Source of the DNA: a virus
DNA length: 36,417 nt
Virus record (IMG/VR): IMGVR_UViG_3300028800_000053
Span: 1 to 36,417 of that record
Strand: one strand, 5' to 3'
Part shown: positions 19,600 to 27,326 of the stretch, one piece after another
Layout: each line of letters starts with the position of its first letter
Position numbering within the stretch: position 1 is the stretch's first letter
Translations under genes and position numbers: made by a program
Notes under the pieces: model-generated
The model's input: only the letters and a program-made list of their open reading frames with translations
Databases searched by the model: none
What the model was told of the DNA's origin: nothing

Positions 19600-21657
19600 A
19601 TGGCCTCCCCGATGTCCGACTATTCTCGTTCACAAGATTCAACAGAATTTCTTGAACATTTTCGACGCGAAACGGTTAAAAACGACCCCCGCCTCGAATT
19701 TCATCAAGATATTATAAAAGATTTTGGAGAATCATATGAGAGAGCTTATCAACTTTTCAATACGTATTATGCGGAAGCTTACAAGGATCTGTCGTACTAT
19801 CTTGGAAACCAGTGGTCTCTTGAAGAGCTCGCCTACCTCAACAACCAAAGACGCTCTTCGTTCACATACAACAAGATTCGACGACTTATTAACTTGGTCC
19901 AAGGATATCAGCGCAAGAATAGGCTCAGCTCGGTCATTTCTCCTATCGAAAATGCTTCTGAAGACACGGCTACAATGCTATCGGATACCATGCAATACGT
20001 CATGCAGTATGCGGATGGTTACGATATCATCAGTTCAGCATTTAAGGGGGCATTGACTACGGGGATGAGTTTTGTCTCACCTTGGGTGGATTATCGAAAC
20101 GACCCTGTGTCGGGGGATATACGATTCCACCAAGACGACTGGAACGCTGTGATCCTAGACCCTTTCTTCACCAAAAAAGATTTTTCTGACTGTTCCTTCA
20201 TCGCGCGACGCAAATTTTTAAGCCGGACCGAAGTAATCAGTCTTTTGCCCGATAAAGAAGATGTTATCAAAGCGCTTCCATGGGGATCTAGAGACGACAA
20301 ATTTACATACATGCCCTATGCAAGACAATGGGGTATGCAAAAACTCCTCAACTATACAGAATATTGGCGCACTAAATGGGAGACCAAAGAAGTGTTGGTC
20401 GACCTTGAGACCGGAGAGACAAAAGAATGGTCCGGCGATCATAAAAGGCTCAAGCTATATCGTGAAGTATATCCGCAGCTGGAATTGATCCGAAAACCTG
20501 TGAAGCAAGTCGAACTGGGTATCATCGTCGAAGGGGAGCTTCTGTATTATGGTAAAGATCCTTTTGGCCTTAATGATTATCCTTTTGTGCCTTTTATGGC
20601 TATATTTGAGCCTTCTTACGATCTATATTCTTGGAAAATACAGTCTCTGGTGCGCATTATGCGAGACCCCCAGACGGAGATCAACAAACGCCGTTCTAAA
20701 ATGGTTGATATCCTGGATTCGCAGCTAAACAACGGATATATCGCCAAGACCAACTCCGTAAGTAACCCCACAAGCCTGTATAAGAGCGGTCAGGGGCAAG
20801 TTATCTTCTTAAAACCAGAAGCGAATATGGGCGATATCCAACGAATCGACCCTCCCGGTATAAACCCTTCCATGTTCCAGCTAGAGGCCGAATTCGAGAA
20901 AGATCTATTCGAAATTATCGGCGTTAGCCCCGAAAACGTTGGTATGGCCGAAAATGACAAGATCGAAACAGCTGGGATCTTATCGAAGGTGCGTCAAGCG
21001 GCCGGGTGGATACCTCTACAGGATGTCTTCGATGGGTTGCGCGAATCGCAAAAACTACTTGGCCGCAAAGTTATGAAGCTCATTCAATTGAACTTCACTC
21101 CCGAAAAAATACGGCTTATCACCAAAAAAGACCCGACACCCGAATTTTACTCAAAAGTCTTCTCACAATATGACGTGGTGGTTGAGGAGGGCGTTCTCAC
21201 TGATACTCAAAAACAACAACAGTTCATTCAATTGTGCGCTCTTAAAGGTATGGGAGTGGATGTTACCGATGAAGAGCTGGTGGCCAATAGCACCCTTCAT
21301 GACAAAAAACCCATGGAAGAGCGTTTCAAAGCACAACGCGAAGCCGCTATGCAGCAGGCGCAGCAGCAGCAAGAAATGGCTATGCAGCAACAAGCGGTCG
21401 TCACCGAGTCGTTACAAGCAAAAGCCTACTCAGACCATTCCTTGGGACAGGAAAGACTTGCCAAAATCCAACTGGATCAGGCGTTAAATGTCGAAAGGAT
21501 ATCCCGCTCCGAAGAAGATCGTACTGCAAGCGAGTTAAACCTTGTGAAAGCGTTAAAAGAACTTCAAGGTATGGATCTAGACCAAATTGCCAAAGGCATT
21601 GAAATATTAAAAGGCATCTCTGTAAGCCATCAGACTGAAAATCCCGAATCGGCATGA
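19600..21657 (+). CDS. Portal protein, P22-like
   Basis: The product has 685 residues, close to P22 portal size. It opens with an acidic helical region and has P22-portal features: YYAEAYKDLSYYLGNQWSLE, FTYNKIRRLINLVQGYQRKN, GMSFVSPWVDYRN with WNAVILDPFF, and a central RDPQTEINKRRSKMVDILDS, the stem and wing area. The C-terminal 100 residues are Gln/Met-rich (AAMQQAQQQQEMAMQQQ), compatible with a barrel-type helical tube. Twelve copies would form the DNA entry ring and bind TerL. AGG lies seven bases before ATG, just after the large palindrome. Confidence 0.92.
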   Translation: MASPMSDYSRSQDSTEFLEHFRRETVKNDPRLEFHQDIIKDFGESYERAYQLFNTYYAEAYKDLSYYLGNQWSLEELAYLNNQRRSSFTYNKIRRLINLVQGYQRKNRLSSVISPIENASEDTATMLSDTMQYVMQYADGYDIISSAFKGALTTGMSFVSPWVDYRNDPVSGDIRFHQDDWNAVILDPFFTKKDFSDCSFIARRKFLSRTEVISLLPDKEDVIKALPWGSRDDKFTYMPYARQWGMQKLLNYTEYWRTKWETKEVLVDLETGETKEWSGDHKRLKLYREVYPQLELIRKPVKQVELGIIVEGELLYYGKDPFGLNDYPFVPFMAIFEPSYDLYSWKIQSLVRIMRDPQTEINKRRSKMVDILDSQLNNGYIAKTNSVSNPTSLYKSGQGQVIFLKPEANMGDIQRIDPPGINPSMFQLEAEFEKDLFEIIGVSPENVGMAENDKIETAGILSKVRQAAGWIPLQDVFDGLRESQKLLGRKVMKLIQLNFTPEKIRLITKKDPTPEFYSKVFSQYDVVVEEGVLTDTQKQQQFIQLCALKGMGVDVTDEELVANSTLHDKKPMEERFKAQREAAMQQAQQQQEMAMQQQAVVTESLQAKAYSDHSLGQERLAKIQLDQALNVERISRSEEDRTASELNLVKALKELQGMDLDQIAKGIEILKGISVSHQTENPESA

Positions 21658-21661
21658 AAAA

Positions 21662-21698
21662 GCCCCTCGACAAAGCCTTATAGGCCGTTGTCGGGGGC
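21662..21698 (+). terminator. Hairpin after the portal gene
   Basis: GCCCC-CGACAA (21662-21673, one bulged T) pairs with TTGTCG-GGGGC (21688-21698); an inner GCC/GGC stem extends it. It starts a few bases after the portal stop. No T-run follows, so it may act as a processing site or weak terminator that lowers downstream transcription. Confidence 0.45.
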
Positions 21699-21840
21699 GC
21701 GCTCGTTATAGGAGTGGTTACAACCATATTCCGAAAACAAAAGATTTGTGTCAACTGGCTCGTTTAATCCTCTTTAAGAATCCATTCCAGGATCGATTCC
21801 GCATCCGACAGTGTCTATCTTCGTAAAGAATTTAAAGATT

Positions 21841-21876
21841 AATTATACACATTATTGCTCTCTATCGTGTATAATT
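21841..21876. promoter_or_regulatory. Inverted repeat with TATAAT, late promoter candidate
   Basis: AATTATACAC (21841-21850) and GTGTATAATT (21867-21876) are perfect 10-base arms around 16 bases. TATAAT is at 21870-21875, and TTTAAA precedes the left arm. The gene at 21910 follows. The gap 21699-21840 shows no gene or other signal. Confidence 0.45.
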
Positions 21877-21909
21877 CAAATTTGAAAGACCCACTACCAG
21901 AGGTGCCCT

Positions 21910-22101
21910 ATGCACGTTAATTTCCCGCTGTTTGACCACCCTTCGGAGTCCTACAGCCGACAACTTGACAATCATGTCGCAGCCCAAGAGTTCCCTTATG
22001 GTTATAACAATTCTCCTCCTCCTGCTGATACTGGTGATTTCGATCAAAGACGACTGGAGTCGAATAAACAATATACCGTGAGACATGGACGGATCAGCTA
22101 A
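21910..22101 (+). CDS. Small protein of unknown function
   Basis: GAGG lies six bases before ATG. The 63-residue product is polar (MHVNFPLFDHPSESYSRQLD, VAAQEFPYGYNNSPPPADTG, DQRRLESNKQYTVRHGRIS) and probably disordered. Its end overlaps the next ATG. Another frame inside it encodes a 35-residue membrane peptide (21974-22081) without a ribosome site. Unknown function. Confidence 0.5.
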   Translation: MHVNFPLFDHPSESYSRQLDNHVAAQEFPYGYNNSPPPADTGDFDQRRLESNKQYTVRHGRIS

Positions 22102-22286
22102 TGGCAAAAAAATGGACACAAGAGGCGATCGATCCCGAACATAAGGGGTCACTTCGTAAAGCTCTAGGAGCCAAAAAAGGCAAACCGATTCCGGCTAAAG
22201 AATTGGCCGCGGCTGCAAAAGGTAAAGGCGTAACCGCTAAAAGAGCGCGGCTTGCCGAAACGTTAAAGAAAATGCACCCCAAGTAA
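22101..22286 (+). CDS. Small basic phage protein of a common conserved type
   Basis: The product has 61 residues: MAKKWTQEAIDPEHKGSLRK, ALGAKKGKPIPAKELAAAAK, KRARLAETLKKMHPK. This pattern (a short WxxxAI start, HKGSLRKALGxKKGxPIPxxxL and a basic helical end) occurs in many phage genomes near structural genes and is of unknown role. Strongly basic and small, so it may bind DNA inside the head or the mRNA. Confidence 0.65.
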   Translation: MAKKWTQEAIDPEHKGSLRKALGAKKGKPIPAKELAAAAKGKGVTAKRARLAETLKKMHPK

Positions 22287-22295
22287 GGAGCACCA

Positions 22296-22595
22296 ATGAA
22301 ACATCAATCAATGAAAGACCGCATGCATGAAGGCGAAGGCATGGTTCGACATATGATGCACAAACATCACATGCAGCACGAATCCCATGCCAATGAGCAT
22401 GGCATGAAAGGCGGATACAAGCACCAAGTCGACGAACCTCGTGTTCCTGCTGAAGGGCACATGGAGTCTGGCTGGGGTTGTGCTTCTTTCAAAGATCAAG
22501 CCGATCCTATCTCGTACGGTCAAGCCGGCGTGCCAGGATGCAGATCCGACGAAAAGAAAATGCACAGCCAATTCAAAGATTATCACTGGGATTAA
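22296..22595 (+). CDS. His/Met-rich protein
   Basis: AAGGAG lies seven bases before ATG. The 99-residue product is extremely rich in His and Met in the first half (MHEGEGMVRHMMHKHHMQHE, SHANEHGMKGGYKHQ), then GWGCASFKDQADPISYGQAG and an end with CRSDEKKMHSQFKDYHWD. The His/Met content suggests metal binding, but phage structural proteins with such composition are not well characterised. Function unknown. Confidence 0.6.
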   Translation: MKHQSMKDRMHEGEGMVRHMMHKHHMQHESHANEHGMKGGYKHQVDEPRVPAEGHMESGWGCASFKDQADPISYGQAGVPGCRSDEKKMHSQFKDYHWD

Positions 22596-22598
22596 TCG

Positions 22599-22964
22599 AT
22601 GGTCCAGCAGCTGGGTGAAAGCCGCGAGGCATGGGGTCATGATGTTTGGGCGCAAGCCGAAGCATTTGGAAACTCCATGAAACACGAGGTAAAGCCATTC
22701 TACATTGTCTACGCGTGCAAACCCGACACGAGCAATCGTGGCGTTTTCCGCCAGACGTTTAGAGCCTATTACCAAAGACCGCCTGCCATCATAGGCATAC
22801 TGGTTTGGTACGTAAACCATCCAACAGGTCAGTTTGAGTTTGTACCCGAACTCAGCTCACCCCCAGACATCCCCGTTGACGAACGTTTACTTTCTGATAA
22901 AGCGTGCGACGCGTCAGAACGTGTAATGCAGCAGGGGAAACAACTCAACGTTTTAGTTTCCTGA
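22599..22964 (+). CDS. Unknown protein between portal and scaffold
   Basis: The product has 121 residues and starts four bases after the previous stop. VKPFYIVYACKPDTSNRGVF, RAYYQRPPAIIGILVWYVNH and QFEFVPELSSPPDIPVDERL suggest a beta-rich fold with a helical end (SDKACDASERVMQQGKQL). No family recognised. Position suggests a head-assembly accessory. Confidence 0.55.
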   Translation: MVQQLGESREAWGHDVWAQAEAFGNSMKHEVKPFYIVYACKPDTSNRGVFRQTFRAYYQRPPAIIGILVWYVNHPTGQFEFVPELSSPPDIPVDERLLSDKACDASERVMQQGKQLNVLVS

Positions 22965-23005
22965 GATGGGCGTAAAGTGCACCGCCGCCAGGTTTAGGAG
23001 CAGAA

Positions 23006-23779
23006 TTGGATACAGATATAGATATAAGAAGTTTGACGGGCGCAGATTTTGATTCCGCCGCCGGGAATCACCAAGCCGAGACGAATTCCTATCATCAAGA
23101 AGCAGACGATTATCCGGTTCAACAAGAGCTACTGGACGTAACACCAGAGCCAGCAGCGGCGACACCGGATCAAAATCCGCAAGCGGAACATTTCCGCGCT
23201 TTAAGAGAAGAAGTCGACCGGATGAAAGCAGAACGGGATTCGGAACGCAAAGATTACCAGAATCAACTGGAAATGTTGCGGGCCAACCTTGAGCGCAAAC
23301 ACGCCCCAGAAGAACGCCAAGAACGCAGGTTTTTGGAAGGTCTCCGGGATGATGAAGTACCCAACGTTGCCGAACTCAGACAAGAGTGGGAACAAAGGGA
23401 AGCTTCATACGTTGCAAGACTTGAAGAGCTTCAAGTGGCTCAAATGCACCCCGATTATGCTGAGGTAATTGAAAAGTTTGCATTACCTCTGGTGAAACAA
23501 AAACCGCATCTTGCCGAGGGAATTCAAGGCGCACGCAACAAAGCATTGTTTGCGTACGAGCTTGGTAAAATGGCTCAGCAAATGCAGCAAACTCCATCAG
23601 CACCGAGTGCGCAGCCTCAAGTAAACGAGAATGCGCAACGTATGGTCGAAAACTCTCGCAAGCCGGGCACACTATCCCAAGCCGGGGGTCAGGGAGCCTT
23701 ATCCAAGGCCGACTATTTCGCCACGATGTCAGATCAGGAGTTCATGCGCATGGCTAGCCGCAACCTCGAAGGGATCTAA
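23006..23779 (+). CDS. Scaffolding protein (probable)
   Basis: The product has 257 residues from a TTG start with GGAG five bases upstream. Acidic disordered start (MDTDIDIRSLTGADFD), long charged coiled coil (LREEVDRMKAERDSERKDYQ, QLEMLRANLERKHAPEERQE, LRQEWEQREASYVARLEELQ) and a conserved-looking end (LSKADYFATMSDQEFMRMAS), which in phage scaffolds binds coat. It lies directly before the major capsid gene, 16 bases away. It would guide procapsid assembly and be released or cleaved. No protease gene is apparent. Confidence 0.8.
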   Translation: MDTDIDIRSLTGADFDSAAGNHQAETNSYHQEADDYPVQQELLDVTPEPAAATPDQNPQAEHFRALREEVDRMKAERDSERKDYQNQLEMLRANLERKHAPEERQERRFLEGLRDDEVPNVAELRQEWEQREASYVARLEELQVAQMHPDYAEVIEKFALPLVKQKPHLAEGIQGARNKALFAYELGKMAQQMQQTPSAPSAQPQVNENAQRMVENSRKPGTLSQAGGQGALSKADYFATMSDQEFMRMASRNLEGI

Positions 23780-23795
23780 CCTAACGAGAAATTAA

Positions 23796-24734
23796 ATGGC
23801 GATTACAGGATTAACACAATTGCCACCGGAAGTAAGAACCTATTTCGATAGGTTGCTACTTACGCTGGCTCGCCCCTACTTCATCTACGATCTGTTCGCT
23901 CAAAAACGACAGATTCCGTTGAACTCCGGGGATCAAATGGTATTCCGCCGCTACGGTACTCTTACCGCGGCTACAGTGCCACTAACGGATGGACAAACAC
24001 CTCCAGGCGATCAGCTTTCGGTCACTGACTTCAAAGCTCAGATCCAATGGTACGGTTCGTTCGTAACTATCACAGACCAAGTGCAATACGTCGTTCAGGA
24101 CCGCGTTTTGAACGAAGCAACTAAAGTATTGAGTTTGCAGCTTGGTTTGACAATCGACACGCTGATTAGAGACATGATGGTTTCTACAGCGAGTACGATT
24201 TTGTGTTCCCATGGTTCGAACGGGAACACGCCTACAGAAATTACGGATGCGGACATTCAGACCGCCGTTATCGCGCTTCGGCAAGGTAACGCCCGCCTGA
24301 TGACTAACCCGCTACCTGGCGAAAACAAATTCAACACCGCGCCAGTTCGTTCGTCTTATTGGGGCTTTATGTCTGTCGATCTTCAGGCAGATCTTGAAGC
24401 AGTTACGTCGTTCATTCCCGCGGCTAACTACCCCAACCCGATGAATGCTCTGGAAGCCGAGTGGGGCGCAACCCGTAACGTTCGCTGGTTGCTCAACACT
24501 AATGGTTACAGCAACGGTGCGTCGCCTAACGTTTACTCAAGCTTTATCTTGGGTCAAGAGGCGTATGGCGTCGTCAGATTGGGAGCCAAAGAGGCCGAAT
24601 TTATTGTGAAGCCATTGGGTGCTTCCGGTACGGCCGACCCCTTAAACCAAAGAGGTACAGTTGGTTACAAATATCCTTTTACAACTAGGATTTTGAACGA
24701 CAACTGGATTACTCGTCTGACCTCAACAATTTAA
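23796..24734 (+). CDS. Major capsid protein, N4-gp56-like
   Basis: The product has 312 residues. The N-terminus LPPEVRTYFDRLLLTLARPY, FIYDLFAQKRQIPLNSGDQM, FRRYGTLTAATVPLTDGQTP and the WYGSFVTITDQVQYVVQDRV segment match the N4-gp56 family of HK97-fold capsids. The same order follows in the rest: EATKVLSLQLGLTIDTLIRD, EITDADIQTAVIALRQGNAR, and a C-terminal FILGQEAYGVVRLG. It lacks a long N-terminal delta domain, consistent with the separate scaffold gene. Probably the most abundant virion protein. Confidence 0.9.
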   Translation: MAITGLTQLPPEVRTYFDRLLLTLARPYFIYDLFAQKRQIPLNSGDQMVFRRYGTLTAATVPLTDGQTPPGDQLSVTDFKAQIQWYGSFVTITDQVQYVVQDRVLNEATKVLSLQLGLTIDTLIRDMMVSTASTILCSHGSNGNTPTEITDADIQTAVIALRQGNARLMTNPLPGENKFNTAPVRSSYWGFMSVDLQADLEAVTSFIPAANYPNPMNALEAEWGATRNVRWLLNTNGYSNGASPNVYSSFILGQEAYGVVRLGAKEAEFIVKPLGASGTADPLNQRGTVGYKYPFTTRILNDNWITRLTSTI

Positions 24735-24744
24735 GGAGTAAATC

Positions 24745-25467
24745 ATGGCTATCGTAAGAAAAGGTACGTTAACCGTAACCACCGGCGGCGCAGCTCAAAA
24801 CCTGGCTCTCGGATTCGTTCCGTCCTATTTTAGAATGGAAAACAAAACCAAAATCGTTGGAAACACCAACGGCGTGCAAATCGTCGAATGGTGGGACGAT
24901 ATGGTTAATGCGTCCGCTTATCTGTGGACCACAACCAGTGGCGCACCCGTTATCACTTATATCAGCTCTAACGGTATCACGCCTTACTCTACTGCTGATG
25001 CTTCTCTATTCCCTTCGTCTAATCTGACGATTACCGGGATTTCGAAAGCAGCTCAAGCGGTAGTGACCGCCAACAACAGCTTTACTTCGGCTGACTATGG
25101 CGTAACGGTTGTGACTTTCCACGGTGTAGTAGGTATGACTCAGATCAACACGCTCAGCGGCGTTGTTCAGAGTGCATCCGGTGGCACAAGCTTCGTAGTA
25201 AATATCAATACTACAGGCTTTACCAGCTACACAAGCGGCGGGATCGCCAACATTATCACAGGTATTCCAGCTCTCCAAGGGGGCTTGATTACTTCCGGTA
25301 ACGCACCTGGCTTCCCTCCTGCGCAAACCAACACAACGCAAGTATTGAATGCTCCTCTGTACAACACGGGCACGATCGGCTTGACATTGGGTAGTTCTGT
25401 CATGGTCACCACAAGTGACGTATGGCAGTACACCGCATTGCTGGACGCCGACTTTACTTCTGCGTAA
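24745..25467 (+). CDS. Capsid decoration-like protein with FCCH-like module
   Basis: The product has 240 residues; AAGGAG lies seven bases before ATG. Residues 1-90 are beta-rich (MAIVRKGTLTVTTGG, LGFVPSYFRMENKTKIV, VQIVEWWDDMVNASAYLW). Residues 94-175 hold a module also present in the protein at 25597: AVVTANNSFTSADYGVTVVT, GVVGMTQIN, FVVNINTTGFTSYTSGG. This resembles the FCCH-type barrel found in some phage head and tail proteins. Position right after the capsid gene and a strong ribosome site suggest an abundant head decoration or head-tail protein. Confidence 0.65.
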   Translation: MAIVRKGTLTVTTGGAAQNLALGFVPSYFRMENKTKIVGNTNGVQIVEWWDDMVNASAYLWTTTSGAPVITYISSNGITPYSTADASLFPSSNLTITGISKAAQAVVTANNSFTSADYGVTVVTFHGVVGMTQINTLSGVVQSASGGTSFVVNINTTGFTSYTSGGIANIITGIPALQGGLITSGNAPGFPPAQTNTTQVLNAPLYNTGTIGLTLGSSVMVTTSDVWQYTALLDADFTSA

Positions 25468-25544
25468 TGAATAGATGGGGTGGGGCTTTACTGGCGCACC
25501 CCAAAAAGTCTGGTAGTGCCCTCTTTGAAGGTAGCAGCCAGCCG

Positions 25545-25574
25545 GTCCCCCAAGGATCAGATCTTTGGGGGGAC
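25545..25574 (+). terminator. Long stable hairpin after capsid genes
   Basis: GTCCCCCAAGGATC (25545-25558) folds back on ATCTTTGGGGGGAC (25561-25574) with a tiny loop and one bulged G; GTTTTAC follows. It sits between the 24745 gene and 25597 and could reduce transcription beyond the highly expressed capsid genes or protect the upstream mRNA. The rest of 25468-25596 has another GGGGTG/CACCCC stem (25480-25500) and no gene. Confidence 0.55.
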
Positions 25575-25596
25575 GTTTTACATAAGGATGCATTAA

Positions 25597-25977
25597 ATGC
25601 CATCGAATGCTGTACCTCCAAGTGTTGTGCCTCCATCGCCTAACGAATGGCTTTCTACGGTGCATACGGTAACCAATATAACTAATGCTAGGCAGGCTAT
25701 CGTAACGGCTCCAAGTCATGGTTATACATCGGCAGACAACGGTATCACATCGATCATGTTTAAGCAGGTGGTCGGAATGCTTCCGATCAATGGTATGAAT
25801 GCTGTCATACAGCAGGTTTTCGATGCCAACAGTTTCAGTGTCAATATCAATACTACGCAATTTCCCCTTTATAGAAGTGGAGGCGTTGTAATCACAGATA
25901 CGGGAGAACCTCCGGTACAAACCCAAGGTTTTCAGACATTCAACACTCCCTGGCAGAACGTAGCAACAACCAATTGA
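25597..25977 (+). CDS. Small structural protein with FCCH-like module
   Basis: The product has 126 residues; AAGGA lies seven bases before ATG. After a Pro-rich start (MPSNAVPPSVVPPSPNEWLS), residues 25-105 repeat the module of the 24745 protein: RQAIVTAPSHGYTSADNGIT, MFKQVVGMLPINGMNAVIQQ, SFSVNINTTQFPLYRSGGVV. The shared module suggests both bind the same head site, or one evolved from the other. A minor head or head-tail protein is likely. Confidence 0.65.
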   Translation: MPSNAVPPSVVPPSPNEWLSTVHTVTNITNARQAIVTAPSHGYTSADNGITSIMFKQVVGMLPINGMNAVIQQVFDANSFSVNINTTQFPLYRSGGVVITDTGEPPVQTQGFQTFNTPWQNVATTN

Positions 25978-25984
25978 GGATATT

Positions 25985-26386
25985 ATGGTAACCAAAAAAA
26001 GCAAATTCAAAGACGCGGCACCAGAAGTAATCACGGAGAATCTATTTAAAGAGAATCCCGATGGTTTGCCCGATCACACTCCTCACCCGTCAGGCATTGT
26101 GTTAAGTACACATGTTCCACAGATACGGAAAATCAATTTCATCAACAACCGGGATCCTGGTTATCCTCTCGAATTTCACTACTCGTCCGCAACCCATCCT
26201 CTAAAGCATTATGTGCTTTACCACGGATACAATCACGAGCTTCCCGAAGAGGTTATAGAGCATTTGGAATCATGCGCCGAAAATGATTATGCATATCGCA
26301 AATCAGTGCATGGACATCCCGAAATGTATGTCAAAGGACAACGTAGCCTTTATCAACTGCGTAAACCTAAACCCGTGGCGGCATAA
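25985..26386 (+). CDS. Unknown virion-associated protein
   Basis: The product has 133 residues; GAGG lies five bases before ATG. IRKINFINNRDPGYPLEFHY, HPLKHYVLYHGYNHELPEEV and CAENDYAYRKSVHGHPEMYV give it a mixed alpha/beta look with many His and Tyr. The last bases overlap the next start (TAATG). Its place between capsid and adaptor genes suggests a head completion or joining protein, but no family is recognised. Confidence 0.6.
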   Translation: MVTKKSKFKDAAPEVITENLFKENPDGLPDHTPHPSGIVLSTHVPQIRKINFINNRDPGYPLEFHYSSATHPLKHYVLYHGYNHELPEEVIEHLESCAENDYAYRKSVHGHPEMYVKGQRSLYQLRKPKPVAA

Positions 26387-27270
26387 TGGCAGCAGGTTGG
26401 ACATTAGCTGATATTCGAGCAAAGGTACGTGGAATCACTGGTCGGCCAAGCACTGACCAAATCTCTGATTCGGACCTAGATGATTACATAAACAACTATT
26501 ATGTGTACATCATGCCCTTTGAGCTGAAGGAGCAAATCACCAACCAGTATCTGCAATTCAAGACAACTCCGGGGACCAATGTCTATGCATTCCCCGGAGG
26601 TTACTTTACCGATTCGCCGGGAGCTTATGCCGATGGTTTCCCGCTTATCTTTTACCAAGACCCGGACATATTTTTTCAAGACTGGCCGCAACAATATTCC
26701 GTGGATAACTTAGCCAATGGCGATGGGGCCACCGTGAACTTTTCGGGAAGTTTGCAGAACCCTCCCGTGATTATCGGCAGTCTGTTTATCACCTCGGATG
26801 ATGTGAATAATGTCCAGTTGCAATTGGTTGATCAGGGCGATGGAACGTTAACAGGTGATGGTACCGGTACCATTGACTACATTACCGGCGCATACAATGT
26901 GACGTTCAACACAGCCCCCTCTAGTTCGGCGGTAATTTACGCTAAATATCAAGGTTACTCGGGTAACCGTCCACAGGGTGTTTTGTGGTGGAATAACCAG
27001 TTTACCTTTATGCCCGTTCCAGATCAATCCTATGCCATCTTGATGCAGGGATATATTCAGCCAGACGTTCTTTCATTATCGACGGACACCCCTTTGCAAC
27101 AAGAATGGGGTCAAGTAATAGCGTATGGAGCCTCCCTTGATATCTTTGCTAGTACTGGCGATGTCGACAATTATGATCGGTATTATGAAATTTTTAAAAG
27201 AATGGAAAATGTGGCGTTAGGTCGAACTATCCAACAGTACAGTGTACAACAAAGTGTGCCCCGTTTTTGA
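26386..27270 (+). CDS. Tail adaptor, P22 gp4-like (probable)
   Basis: The product has 294 residues. The N-terminus MAAGWTLADIRAKVRGITGR, STDQISDSDLDDYINNYYVY is the pattern of P22 gp4-type head-tail adaptors, which bind under the portal. Residues 112-191 hold an extra beta module (GDGATVNFSGSLQNPPVI, DQGDGTLTGDGTGTIDYITG, NVTFNTAPSSSAVIYAKYQG) with a relative in the 28587 protein. The end (MQGYIQPDVLSL, WGQVIAYGASLDIFASTGDV) is helical. The assignment is by this N-terminus and by gene order. Confidence 0.72.
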   Translation: MAAGWTLADIRAKVRGITGRPSTDQISDSDLDDYINNYYVYIMPFELKEQITNQYLQFKTTPGTNVYAFPGGYFTDSPGAYADGFPLIFYQDPDIFFQDWPQQYSVDNLANGDGATVNFSGSLQNPPVIIGSLFITSDDVNNVQLQLVDQGDGTLTGDGTGTIDYITGAYNVTFNTAPSSSAVIYAKYQGYSGNRPQGVLWWNNQFTFMPVPDQSYAILMQGYIQPDVLSLSTDTPLQQEWGQVIAYGASLDIFASTGDVDNYDRYYEIFKRMENVALGRTIQQYSVQQSVPRF

Positions 27271-27326
27271 CTGTTTTTTTATTTGTAAAATGATATTCTC
27301 TCTCCTAAAAATGATGGAGGGGGGTG

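Noticed and set aside
22308-22820. Minus-strand frame of 170 codons opposite 22296-22964
   Set aside because: Antisense of well-packed plus-strand genes; its hydrophobic, Met/Val/Phe-rich composition comes from His/Met codons read backwards.
25422-25643. Plus-strand frame across the gap 25468-25596
   Set aside because: It begins inside the decoration gene in another frame and reads through two hairpins; no ribosome site.
25006-26034. Long minus-strand open frame (342 codons) across the decoration genes
   Set aside because: It is antisense to two plus-strand genes with good ribosome sites and homologous modules, has Cys/Arg/Tyr-rich unnatural composition and no ribosome site.
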